From contig NZ_CP011071.1 of the NCBI RefSeq assembly GCF_000963865.1, positions 3,150,001-3,214,000 on the forward strand: DNA of 64,000 bases, written 5' to 3'. This DNA comes from Flagellimonas lutaonensis (GTDB lineage Bacteria; Bacteroidota; Bacteroidia; Flavobacteriales; Flavobacteriaceae). The translations under genes and the position numbers were made by a program. The notes beneath the pieces are model-generated. The model was given only the letters and a program-made list of their open reading frames with translations, made no database searches and was not told the DNA's origin. Positions 45,009-52,924 of this stretch are shown here, in pieces. Position 1 is the stretch's first letter. Every line of letters starts with the position of its first letter.

Positions 45009-45040
45009 AAAATTAGCGGGGGCATGCCCCCGCTAATTTT
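45009..45040. terminator. Perfect 32-bp palindrome near the IS right end
   Basis: AAAATTAGCGGGGGCA (45009-45024) and its complement (45025-45040) lie between the terminal repeat and the transposase start. Such hairpins near IS ends can stop transcription from flanking DNA entering the transposase gene. Confidence 0.7.
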
Positions 45041-45079
45041 CTATTTACACACTTTATGAGATAGTCCTAAAAAAACGTT

Positions 45080-45336
45080 AGCTAACAATGTATCCTATGA
45101 AAAGCCATAGTCCAGTCTCCCAAAGATAGCTATTATGTTGTTTATGTCTTAAACCACTTTTTTATTTTTAATACAACTCACTCGGCATCCTATATGTGAT
45201 CGGTTCAAAACACAAAACACCAAGAGCAATAACCATCACATCGCTGATGGTTTTCTAATAATTTGGTAAAATTCGCCGCCAGTGCCGTAACTTGCCCACT
45301 GCTATCGCAGATGGCGCACATAGCGCGGCGTTGGCA
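45080..45336 (+). repeat. attC-like site D
   Basis: 257 bp from AGCTAAC (45080-45086) to core GTTGGCA (45330-45336). AGCTAAC is the exact complement of GTTAGCT at the left end of cassette 3. It is a homologue of site B along its length: both have ATCCTATG/GTCCTATGAAAAGC, AGTCTCCCAAAGA, ATTATGTTGTTT, GTCTTAAACCAC and CCCACTGCTATCGCAGATGGCG. The IS sits directly at its left core. Confidence 0.72.
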
Positions 45337-45354
45337 CACATTTGGAAAGACCTT

Positions 45355-45792
45355 ATGAAAAAAAGAAAAATTATTTCATTGTCACTTTTGCTCGTTGGTG
45401 TTGTTTTAAGCGTTGCCTTTTTATTGAGGATTGAATTTCCTCAAGGATTTGATGCCTATTTTAAAAGGGAATACTACAACCAATTTGGTCCTATGGCCAT
45501 AAGTGTTGAACTTGTAATAGCAGGTTACTACTTTTTTATAGGGCATAGAAAAACGAATTTCGCCTTAGCCCTTTTTGGATTTACTGCTTTGCTAGATCCG
45601 CTCTTTGATCAAATAGGTCTTTTCGACAGCATCGTACCTTTATACGGAACGATAATTTTATCAATTTGTGGGCTGTTATGTCTATGGCTAGCATTGGCAA
45701 ACCCATTTGAATTAAAACGTTTATCTCGTTTGATAGCCATATTAAGTCTTGTTCTTGGTATTTTTGTTGAGCTGTTCTTCAACTATTTCTGA
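45355..45792 (+). CDS. Cassette 4: small polytopic membrane protein
   Basis: 145 residues from ATG 45355 (MKKRKIISLSLLLVGVVLSV). Four hydrophobic spans: IISLSLLLVGVVLSVAFLL, MAISVELVIAGYYFFI, TIILSICGLLCLWLALA and LIAILSLVLGIFVELFF. No recognised family. The frame extends upstream to 45292 through site D only. TGCCAAC (45803-45809), just after its stop, complements the left core GTTGGCA of this cassette. Confidence 0.65.
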   Translation: MKKRKIISLSLLLVGVVLSVAFLLRIEFPQGFDAYFKREYYNQFGPMAISVELVIAGYYFFIGHRKTNFALALFGFTALLDPLFDQIGLFDSIVPLYGTIILSICGLLCLWLALANPFELKRLSRLIAILSLVLGIFVELFFNYF

Positions 45793-45802
45793 TAAAAACA
45801 TT

Positions 45803-45866
45803 TGCCAACAATGGCTTCAACAAAAAACCCAAGTCCCGTATCTGACCAGTGGTACATGCCGCCCAA
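45803..45866 (+). repeat. Truncated attC-like remnant at the right end
   Basis: TGCCAACAATGGCTTCAA begins like the left arm of sites B and D but runs directly into the end of the minus-strand gene at 45867 with no closing core. It marks the right edge of the cassette cluster. Confidence 0.5.
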
Positions 45867-46346
45867 TTATTCCTCCTCCAAACACCCTGCCCTGCCCCGG
45901 GTATCGATAAGGTAGATGATTTTCCATTCCCCATCAAAATTGATGAGCTGAAATGAGTTGATGCCGCAATGGCTAAAGTTACCGTTCAGCCAAAACTCAT
46001 AGCCCACCCAGGCGTTCGCCATGGTTCTATCGACCTGTATCGACCATGAGGTGAGTTTTTCCTCAAAGGCCACACTATCGGGAATGCTGACGATCGATCT
46101 CAAGAATGCCCCAAAATCCTGTGTGCGAAAAATGGTTTTGCCCTCTTGGTTGCGTGCGGTGGTCTGCAAAACAATGTCGTCGGCCACCAGGTTTCTAAGT
46201 GTAACCGAGTCTTGTGCATGAAAAGCCTCAAAAAAAGTTTCGATGGTCTTCTTGACGGCCATTTTGTCTTTTTCAAAGGGTTGCGCCTCTTGGCCCATGG
46301 CAAAGGCAAAAAAGAAAAACAAGGCCACCGTAAAATAGCGTTTCAT
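45867..46346 (-). CDS. Secreted NTF2-like (SnoaL-type) protein
   Basis: 159 residues from ATG 46346 (MKRYFTVALFFFFAFAMGQ, signal peptide). NTF2/SnoaL cone fold: AVKKTIETFFEAFHAQDSVTLRNLVADDIVLQTT, then FWLNGNFSHCGINSFQLINFDGEWKIIYLIDTR. The frame upstream to 46490 runs through an intergenic repeat and is not native. Function unknown; lumazine-like or ketosteroid ligands are possible in this fold. Confidence 0.82.
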   Translation of the reverse strand: MKRYFTVALFFFFAFAMGQEAQPFEKDKMAVKKTIETFFEAFHAQDSVTLRNLVADDIVLQTTARNQEGKTIFRTQDFGAFLRSIVSIPDSVAFEEKLTSWSIQVDRTMANAWVGYEFWLNGNFSHCGINSFQLINFDGEWKIIYLIDTRGRAGCLEEE

Positions 46347-46388
46347 AATGGTTTTATAAAATTTTCGGATCCACAAGATAACGAAAAT

Positions 46389-46417
46389 GGATTCCCGCCT
46401 TCGCGCAAATGACAAAA
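46389..46417. repeat. Dispersed intergenic repeat fragment
   Basis: GGATTCCCGCCTTCGCGCAA followed by ATGACAAAA resembles the GGATTCCCGCCTGCGCGGGAATGAC repeats common between bacterial genes (my recollection). In the minus frame it gives the tell-tale peptide [10 protein letters not shown]. Confidence 0.5.
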
Positions 46418-46449
46418 AACTGTTTACTTTAGCGGCAAAACGAAACCAA

Positions 46450-47268
46450 ATGTCCACAGCCAAAAAAGAGTACAAGCGGATTACCGTCAAGTCGCTTTAC
46501 GAGATGAAGCAGAACGGCGAGAAAATTTCAATGTTGACAGCCTATGACTATTCCATGGCAAAAATCATAGATTCGGCAAAGGTAGATGTGATCTTGGTGG
46601 GCGATTCGGCCAGTAACGTAATGGCGGGCCACGAGACCACCCTGCCCATTACCCTTGACCAAATGATCTACCATGCCTCTTCGGTGATCAGGGCGGTAAA
46701 CCGGGCCCTAGTGGTGGTGGATATTCCCTTTGGAAGTTACCAGAGCGACCCCAAAGAAGCCCTGCGCTCGGCCATACGCATCATGAAAGAAAGTGGTGCC
46801 CACGCCATCAAAATTGAAGGGGGCATCGAAATCAAAGAGTCTGCCAAACGCATTCTGAACGCTGGCATACCCGTAATGGGGCACTTGGGCCTTACCCCGC
46901 AGTCGATTTACAAGTTCGGTACCTATACCGTTCGGGCCAAAGAAGAGCAAGAAGCCGAAAAACTGATGGAAGATGCCAAATTGTTGGAGAAAATAGGATG
47001 TTTTGCCATCGTGCTTGAGAAGATACCGGCCAAGCTTGCCGAAAAAGTGGCCAAGAGCGTGCGAATACCCATCATCGGAATCGGCGCCGGTGGCGGGGTC
47101 GACGGACAGGTTTTGGTGGTTCACGACCTGCTCGGAATGACCCACGAGTTCAACCCCAGGTTTTTACGGCGCTATATGAACCTTTACGAAGAGATGGGCA
47201 GCGCCATTTCACGCTATGTGAACGATGTTAAGAGCCTCGATTTCCCCAGTGAGGACGAACAATATTGA
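46450..47268 (+). CDS. panB: 3-methyl-2-oxobutanoate hydroxymethyltransferase
   Basis: First step of pantothenate synthesis: ketopantoate from 2-oxoisovalerate and methylene-THF. 272 residues from ATG 46450 ([11 protein letters not shown]). Motifs: [83 protein letters not shown] and [20 protein letters not shown], all normal. The 21 codons upstream of 46450 fall in an intergenic repeat. Not next to other pan genes. Confidence 0.96.
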   Translation: MSTAKKEYKRITVKSLYEMKQNGEKISMLTAYDYSMAKIIDSAKVDVILVGDSASNVMAGHETTLPITLDQMIYHASSVIRAVNRALVVVDIPFGSYQSDPKEALRSAIRIMKESGAHAIKIEGGIEIKESAKRILNAGIPVMGHLGLTPQSIYKFGTYTVRAKEEQEAEKLMEDAKLLEKIGCFAIVLEKIPAKLAEKVAKSVRIPIIGIGAGGGVDGQVLVVHDLLGMTHEFNPRFLRRYMNLYEEMGSAISRYVNDVKSLDFPSEDEQY

Positions 47269-47341
47269 GTTCGATGATTGGGGTCCATTATCAAGATGGT
47301 TCCAAAATTCAAATCAACCTTAAAGTAACTGCTTTGGACTT

Positions 47342-47378
47342 CCAACAATCCAACAATCGAATGGTCCAACGATCCAAT
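47342..47378. repeat. Short tandem CCAACAAT-type repeat
   Basis: CCAACAATCCAACAATCGAA, then TGGTCCAACGATCCAA: four degenerate 8-9 bp units. They lie across the probable start of the pseudouridine synthase gene. Confidence 0.5.
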
Positions 47379-48053
47379 TCGGAAAACCTTCAAGTTCTTT
47401 ATGAAGACAACCATTTGATTGTGGTCAACAAACGCCCGGGCGATATCGTTCAGGGCGACAAAACCAGGGATACCTCCCTTTCAGAAATCACAAAAGAGTA
47501 TCTGAAAACCAAATACCAGAAACCGGGAAATGTCTTTCTGGGAGTGGCACACCGACTGGATAGGCCCACATCTGGGGCAGTTGTATTTGCCAGAACCTCT
47601 AAAGCATTGACCCGCCTCAACAAACTGTTCGCCGAAGGCGAGACGAAAAAAACCTACTGGGCCGTGGTGCAAAAGGCCCCTGAAAAAGAAAGCGGCACCC
47701 TTGTACACTGGCTGGTTCGCAACCCTAAGCAAAACAAATCGTATGCCCATGAAAAAGAGGTGCCCAATAGTAAAAAGGCAGTGTTGCACTATACCTTGCT
47801 CAAGCGCTTAGACAATTATTTTCTGTTGAAAATATCATTGGAAACTGGTCGCCACCATCAGATACGGGCGCAACTGTCTGCCGTTGGCTGTACCATCAAG
47901 GGCGACCTCAAGTACGGCGCAGCTAGAAGCAACAAAGATGGCAGCATTCACCTGCACGCACGAGAACTGTCTTTCGTGCATCCTGTGAGAAAAGAAACGG
48001 TGAGTTTTACCGCCGCCCCGCCTGATGACCCGGTGTGGAATGCCTGTTTATGA
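47361..48053 (+). CDS. RluA-family pseudouridine synthase
   Basis: 230 residues from ATG 47361 (MVQRSNSENLQVLYEDNH); the frame is open to 47265, but that part is repeat-like. Catalytic motif AHRLDRPTSGAVVFARTSKA with Asp in HRLD, and RHHQIRAQLSAVG near the end. No S4 domain, so of the RluA/TruC type. The target (rRNA or tRNA) cannot be told. It follows panB by about 90 bp. Confidence 0.9.
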   Translation: MVQRSNSENLQVLYEDNHLIVVNKRPGDIVQGDKTRDTSLSEITKEYLKTKYQKPGNVFLGVAHRLDRPTSGAVVFARTSKALTRLNKLFAEGETKKTYWAVVQKAPEKESGTLVHWLVRNPKQNKSYAHEKEVPNSKKAVLHYTLLKRLDNYFLLKISLETGRHHQIRAQLSAVGCTIKGDLKYGAARSNKDGSIHLHARELSFVHPVRKETVSFTAAPPDDPVWNACL

Positions 48054-48084
48054 TTTTTTCCTACTTTTAGTGAAACACTTCACC

Positions 48085-48612
48085 ATGCACAAGTACCCGA
48101 TCTGCCTATTTGCGTTGTTTCTCTTCTCTTGCGGAAGCTATACCTCCATCGACAACTTTTACGAAAAACACAAGAACGACCCACAGGTCACGGCCATTCG
48201 CGTACCGCAATTTATGTTTTCGGTGATAAGCGAGATATCGCCCGAAATGGAATCGTTGGTGGGCAACACCAAAGACCTTCGCTATATGCAGTTTCCCAGC
48301 AGAACAGAGGCGCAGTCATCGTTTCTGAACAACCAGATGAACAGTTTTACTTCAAATCCCTCTTTTATTGAGGTGTTTCGTAAAAACGATGAGTTGAAAA
48401 GAAATGTCGTAGCGGTTCGCGAGAAAAAAGACGTGGTCAAAGAGATATTGGTCTATAACAATGACAACCTGACCGGTTCGTTTTTAAACTTTCGGGGCAA
48501 TTTTGACCCGGTAAAAGTGCATGAACTGGCCAAAAGCAATGTGTTTCAAAAATTCTCCGATGGCCTTGTGCCACAGTTCAATTTGCAGACCCCCGGCATT
48601 TCAAATGACTAA
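48085..48612 (+). CDS. DUF4252-like lipoprotein
   Basis: 175 residues from ATG 48085 (MHKYPICLFALFLFSCGSY, lipobox Cys about 16). Sequence pattern FYEKHKNDPQVTAIRVPQFMFSVI...DLRYMQFPSR...NSFTSNPSFIEVFRKNDELKRNVVAVREKKDVVKEILVYNNDNLTGSFLNFRGNFDPVKV fits DUF4252. Function unknown. The mature protein is probably anchored in the outer membrane. Confidence 0.78.
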   Translation: MHKYPICLFALFLFSCGSYTSIDNFYEKHKNDPQVTAIRVPQFMFSVISEISPEMESLVGNTKDLRYMQFPSRTEAQSSFLNNQMNSFTSNPSFIEVFRKNDELKRNVVAVREKKDVVKEILVYNNDNLTGSFLNFRGNFDPVKVHELAKSNVFQKFSDGLVPQFNLQTPGISND

Positions 48613-48687
48613 AATTCTGTCCATGATGGCAGTTCGACTGCGCGCAGCGTCAAATACCTTTTTGCAGGTAGTTTTGGCCATGGATTG

Positions 48688-50232
48688 CTAACGGGTTACG
48701 GCCAATGCCTTTTCGCGGATAATTTCGGCCACTGGCCTGTTCTGTAAATGGCTTTCTAGCCATGATAGAATATCCAAGTACAAAAAGGATCGCTTTTCGT
48801 ACGGGTGGTTCTCATATTTCTTTAGCTCGTTGTACAGCTTCTGAAACTCGTTTTGCAACTCGTTGGGGTAGATATCGCCAAGCCTTCGCATGAATTTTAT
48901 AATTTCTTTCTGAACCGCGTGTAAGTCGTTCATTTTCAATAGAAATTTATAGGTGCTCTTAAGCTGTACTTCAAGATGGTAATCCATGCCTGCCTCATAA
49001 TGGGCCACCAAGCTCAGAATGCGTGCAAAGCACATGAGGTCTTCGCGCATTTTCAATTTTTTATTGGTGATGATCCGCTTTAGGTAAGCAATACAATTCT
49101 TATTGTCACCGTTGCCAAAGTACAAACAGGCAATCTTGTAATACAACAGCATAACATGGTGTTGATCGATTCGATCGCGGTGTTTTTTGATGCCATATTC
49201 GATGATGTTGACCAGGTAGAGCCCTTTTTCAAAAGTGCCCTCTAAAAAATGGAGGTTCAACTTGTTCGAATTAATATAAAGAAACGCTAAGGAAGCAATG
49301 TTATCGTTCTTTGGAAATGCCTCACTGTTGACCATGGCCTCCAGTTTATCAAGGGTTTCCCTAAACTGAGAGGCATATTTTACGAAGAAGAGCGATTCGA
49401 GCAGATAATGGTTTCCCTTCAAATAGAAGACCGGGTTCAGGTAGATCATTTCCTTGTTTTCATAAAACAGGTCTACCCATTTGCTGGAATATTTATAGGA
49501 CGATAAAAAATCTTGTGAGAGCAAGCTGTACCATAAATGGGCCTTGTAGAGCCAAAGTTTTTCGCGAAAACCCAACTCATCGATGGCTACTTTTGGCAGA
49601 TGGCCTTCAAAATACGTTTGAACACGCCTTAGGTCATCGTCGTTTCTCGCATATCCCACCTTGAGCATCATGCCATACAGTTGCAACGAAAGGTTCGATA
49701 GTTTGCTGGTAACCACATTCTGTTCGGCGAGTTCTTCGGCCTGTCGGGCCAACTCGTCGGCCCTATCGGGAATACTTCTCGTAATATACTGGGTCTCAAT
49801 AATTTTCTCCAATTCAACAATCTCATAGGCCACATTTTTCTCCTCATGTGAAATAGCGACTTGCTTGGCCTTGTCCAATATTTTCAAACTCTGTTTGTAC
49901 AGCCCTTTTTGGTAGAGAATGGTGGCAAAGTCAAGCTGCTCCCGTATCTGTATTCGAATATTTTGATTTACCGGGTTCAACCGTAAACTGACCAGTATCT
50001 GCTTGTACAGGTGCGCCTTAAGGTTTGACAACTGTGATTTTTTTACAATGCCGCTTTTCAAAATGACCGTCTCGTCGTACTCCTTCATTTTGTCCAACAG
50101 GTTAAAAAGAGCCAAAAATTTTGCATCGGTATTGACCCCCAGTCGCCCCACATACAGTTTAAACTGCCTTTTTTCAGATTTTGAGAGCGATTTCACCAAA
50201 ACAAAAAGTGTATCTTTTTGGGTATTTGTCAT
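48688..50232 (-). CDS. Conserved helical-repeat protein, unknown function
   Basis: 514 residues, no signal peptide, almost all helical with TPR-like hairpins (ATILYQKGLYKQSLKILDKAKQVAISHEEKNVAYEIVELEKIIE; YKIACLYFGNGDNKNCIAYLKRIITNKK). The N-terminus (MTNTQKDTLFVLVKSLSKSEKRQFKLYV) is what I recall from an uncharacterised family of Flavobacteriia. Likely a cytoplasmic scaffold. Divergent from leuA. Confidence 0.75.
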   Translation of the reverse strand: MTNTQKDTLFVLVKSLSKSEKRQFKLYVGRLGVNTDAKFLALFNLLDKMKEYDETVILKSGIVKKSQLSNLKAHLYKQILVSLRLNPVNQNIRIQIREQLDFATILYQKGLYKQSLKILDKAKQVAISHEEKNVAYEIVELEKIIETQYITRSIPDRADELARQAEELAEQNVVTSKLSNLSLQLYGMMLKVGYARNDDDLRRVQTYFEGHLPKVAIDELGFREKLWLYKAHLWYSLLSQDFLSSYKYSSKWVDLFYENKEMIYLNPVFYLKGNHYLLESLFFVKYASQFRETLDKLEAMVNSEAFPKNDNIASLAFLYINSNKLNLHFLEGTFEKGLYLVNIIEYGIKKHRDRIDQHHVMLLYYKIACLYFGNGDNKNCIAYLKRIITNKKLKMREDLMCFARILSLVAHYEAGMDYHLEVQLKSTYKFLLKMNDLHAVQKEIIKFMRRLGDIYPNELQNEFQKLYNELKKYENHPYEKRSFLYLDILSWLESHLQNRPVAEIIREKALAVTR

Positions 50233-50378
50233 CGTAAAAAATATTGGTTAAATTGCTGTTTTACAGTAAGTTGTAATAAGCTCAAAACAGTTTAACATTG
50301 TAATGGACATTGCTTTTCGGTTTCTTCGGAAAAAAGCAGGGCTATCTTCGTACATTCCATAGAAAATCTTCGAAAATC

Positions 50379-51551
50379 ATGAGTAAAGATAAGGTACAAA
50401 TTTTTGACACCACCCTTAGGGACGGTGAGCAGGTTCCAGGATGCAAATTGGACACCAAACAAAAACTTGTCATTGCTGAAAGACTTGATGAACTTGGGGT
50501 CGATGTCATCGAGGCGGGGTTCCCCATTTCAAGTCCCGGTGATTTTCAATCGGTGCACGAAATTGCCAAACTGGTCAAAAATGCAACGGTTTGTGGCCTT
50601 ACGCGCTCTGTAAAGAAAGATATAGAAGTGGCCGCCGAAGCTATCAAGGTGGCCAAGAAACCCCGCATACACACGGGTATCGGCACCTCTGATTCACACA
50701 TAAAATTCAAGTTCAACTCGAACCGTGAGGATATTCTGGAGCGGGCAGTTGCCGCGGTCAAGTATGCCAAGTCATTTGTGGAAGATGTTGAATTCTATGC
50801 GGAGGATGCCGGCCGTACCGACAACGATTACCTTGCAAGGGTCTGTGAAGCCGTCATCAAGGCGGGGGCCACTGTGCTCAATATTCCCGATACAACAGGG
50901 TATTGTCTGCCCGAGGAATATGGTGCTAAAATGAAGTATTTGAAAGAAAACGTCAAAGGTATTGACAAGGCCATACTTTCGTGCCATTGCCACAACGATC
51001 TAGGGCTGGCCACCGCCAACTCCATCTCAGGGGTCATAAATGGTGCGCGACAAATTGAATGCACCATCAACGGCATCGGTGAAAGGGCCGGTAACACCTC
51101 GTTGGAAGAAGTGGTGATGATCTTAAAGCAACATCCTTACTTGAATTTAGACACGAACATCAATACGCGCTTGTTGTACGATACCAGTAGAATGGTCTCT
51201 GAAAAAATGGGCATGCCCGTTCAGCCGAACAAGGCCATTGTGGGCACAAATGCCTTTGCCCACAGTTCGGGTATCCACCAAGATGGGGTCATAAAAAAAA
51301 GGGAAACCTACGAAATCATCGACCCAAAAGATGTGGGCGTAAGCGAATCATCCATTGTACTAACCGCCAGAAGCGGTAGGGCCGCCTTGGCATATCGTGC
51401 CAAAAAGGTGGGCTACGAACTCACCAAGCTACAACTTGATGCGGTCTATGAGAACTTCTTGCGTTTCGCCGACCGCAAAAAGGAAATTGTCGATGAAGAC
51501 ATTCACGAAATTTTGGAAACCAGTAAGATCGATATAAAAAGCCTTGCTTGA
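50379..51551 (+). CDS. leuA: 2-isopropylmalate synthase, short form
   Basis: Condenses acetyl-CoA with 2-oxoisovalerate (leucine pathway). 390 residues from ATG 50379 ([21 protein letters not shown]). Catalytic-domain motifs: [64 protein letters not shown] (the HxH metal site) and [16 protein letters not shown]. The C-terminal leucine-sensing dimer domain of the ~520-residue enzymes is absent. Homocitrate or citramalate synthase cannot be fully excluded. leuB, leuC and leuD are not nearby. Confidence 0.85.
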   Translation: MSKDKVQIFDTTLRDGEQVPGCKLDTKQKLVIAERLDELGVDVIEAGFPISSPGDFQSVHEIAKLVKNATVCGLTRSVKKDIEVAAEAIKVAKKPRIHTGIGTSDSHIKFKFNSNREDILERAVAAVKYAKSFVEDVEFYAEDAGRTDNDYLARVCEAVIKAGATVLNIPDTTGYCLPEEYGAKMKYLKENVKGIDKAILSCHCHNDLGLATANSISGVINGARQIECTINGIGERAGNTSLEEVVMILKQHPYLNLDTNINTRLLYDTSRMVSEKMGMPVQPNKAIVGTNAFAHSSGIHQDGVIKKRETYEIIDPKDVGVSESSIVLTARSGRAALAYRAKKVGYELTKLQLDAVYENFLRFADRKKEIVDEDIHEILETSKIDIKSLA

Positions 51552-51567
51552 TTCGGTAGCCCTCTTG

Positions 51568-52800
51568 TTACTCGCTTTGTGAAAGCAGTCGATTTACTGT
51601 TTCTTTGAACCCTCTTTTGAACTCTTCGTACTTTTCGCCCGTGGCCGGCCCGTTGAACCCTGTGTGAATCTTCTGTACCTTGCCCTCTTTATCAATGTAA
51701 ATGGTGGTGGGGTAAGACAGCACGTGGTTGAGCATGGGCAATTTTTCGTTCGCCTTGGTCTTACTTGAGGTACCGTACTGGGCCAATAATACCGGATACG
51801 TTACCCCTACCCTTTCTTTTAAGCGCTCAATGGCCTTTATGGCCTTTTCTTCAGTCTTGGCATATTCAAAGGCAAGGGCAATTACTTTTAAGTCTTCATG
51901 AGGGTTGTTTTTAAGATAATCCACATAGAATCGGGTTTCATCCAAACAATTTGGGCACCACGTTCCCATTATCTGAACCAACACTACCTTGTTCTTGAAC
52001 TGCTCATCACTTAGGCTGACCATATTTCCATTGGTGTCGGGGAACGAAAAATCGAAACGATCGTAGCCCTCTTTCAAATAGGTCAAGCTGTCGGCATGGG
52101 GCAGTTCGTAAGCCTCGTTGCGTATGGCTTTGAACTTTTCTACCGAATGGTTGCCCGAGTAGAACAGTCCGTTCAGGGTACTGTCACTTACCTTGGCCGC
52201 GAACAGAAAGGCATGGGCCCCATCAAAGGTCGAAAGGTATAGGCTATCACCATCTACCACTCCCTCTAGGTATCGATAGTCACCGGTCGTGGTGCGAAAG
52301 GTTCCCGTAACTTTTTCTTCGTTCTGTACAAAAATGCCCTTTGCGTCGTAGGGGGTATCGGTATCATAGTCAAAAATGGCTTCCCATACGCCAGAAATAT
52401 TTGTGATTGGTGCCTTACGTACTTCAAAACGTGGCCTGTCGCCATGCGTGGCCGCAAAAGGTACTATTCGGTCCAGGCTTTCTTTGATGAAGCTTCCTTC
52501 AATACGGTCTTCTGTAAAAGTGCCCGCTACGTATCCTTCAAATACGGGCATTTGTATATGGACGGAATCTCCCTTGAGGACTATTTCATCAACCATGATG
52601 CGCTCATCGGCATTTCTGATTTCAAACAGGTATCCGTTGTCATCCCCTTTTATCACTTCAAAGGTAAACGGAAGCTGCTCGCTGTCAGAGACCTGCAATT
52701 TTCCCCACCACGAACCGGTTTTGAGCCCCTTCTCATCTTCACCCGCACATGAGTACAGTACCGTTGCGATTGCCGCAAGAAAAAATATCGTCTTTTTCAT
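51568..52800 (-). CDS. TlpA-type thioredoxin lipoprotein with N-terminal extension
   Basis: 410 residues. Lipoprotein signal (AAIATVLYSCAGE, Cys about 18), a beta-rich region of about 230 residues (DUF4369-like layout), then a thioredoxin domain (about 250-405) with VVLVQIMGTWCPNCLDETRF (CPNC) and cis-Pro in LSYPTTIYIDKEGKV. Typical extracytoplasmic redox lipoprotein of Bacteroidota, partner unknown. Converges with leuA with a 16-bp gap. Confidence 0.88.
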   Translation of the reverse strand: MKKTIFFLAAIATVLYSCAGEDEKGLKTGSWWGKLQVSDSEQLPFTFEVIKGDDNGYLFEIRNADERIMVDEIVLKGDSVHIQMPVFEGYVAGTFTEDRIEGSFIKESLDRIVPFAATHGDRPRFEVRKAPITNISGVWEAIFDYDTDTPYDAKGIFVQNEEKVTGTFRTTTGDYRYLEGVVDGDSLYLSTFDGAHAFLFAAKVSDSTLNGLFYSGNHSVEKFKAIRNEAYELPHADSLTYLKEGYDRFDFSFPDTNGNMVSLSDEQFKNKVVLVQIMGTWCPNCLDETRFYVDYLKNNPHEDLKVIALAFEYAKTEEKAIKAIERLKERVGVTYPVLLAQYGTSSKTKANEKLPMLNHVLSYPTTIYIDKEGKVQKIHTGFNGPATGEKYEEFKRGFKETVNRLLSQSE

Positions 52801-52874
52801 AGGCTACAATTTATCAATTAATATACAAACGAAGGCCCCTTTTTAAAACTATGCCTCGAACAGGGCCAAGAACA

Positions 52875-52905
52875 TTGAATGTGTAGGGGCAATGTTATAT
52901 CTTTG
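52875..52905 (+). promoter_or_regulatory. Promoter of pheT
   Basis: TTG (52875-52877), a 20-bp spacer and TATCTTTG (52898-52905), 19 bp before the ATG at 52925. A good match to the Bacteroidota -33/-7 pattern. Confidence 0.65.
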
Positions 52906-52924
52906 CAGACTTTAAATCGACCAA

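Larger units (their letters stand above)
43733..45066 (-). mobile_element. IS256-family insertion sequence
   Basis: About 1.33 kb flanked by an 11-bp direct repeat, CTAAAAAAACG, at 43722-43732 and 45067-45077. IS256 elements usually duplicate 8-9 bp, so the exact ends may shift by 2-3 bp. Imperfect terminal inverted repeats: left ACTATCCCAATAAGTGTGTA from 43735 and right complement ACTATCTCATAAAGTGTGTA, then AATTAGC(A/G)GGGG. It encodes one transposase and appears complete. Confidence 0.85.

Noticed and set aside
46347-46490. N-terminal extension of the NTF2-like protein
   Set aside because: It contains [10 protein letters not shown], a translation of a dispersed intergenic repeat, and overlaps the panB upstream region; the signal peptide starts at 46346.
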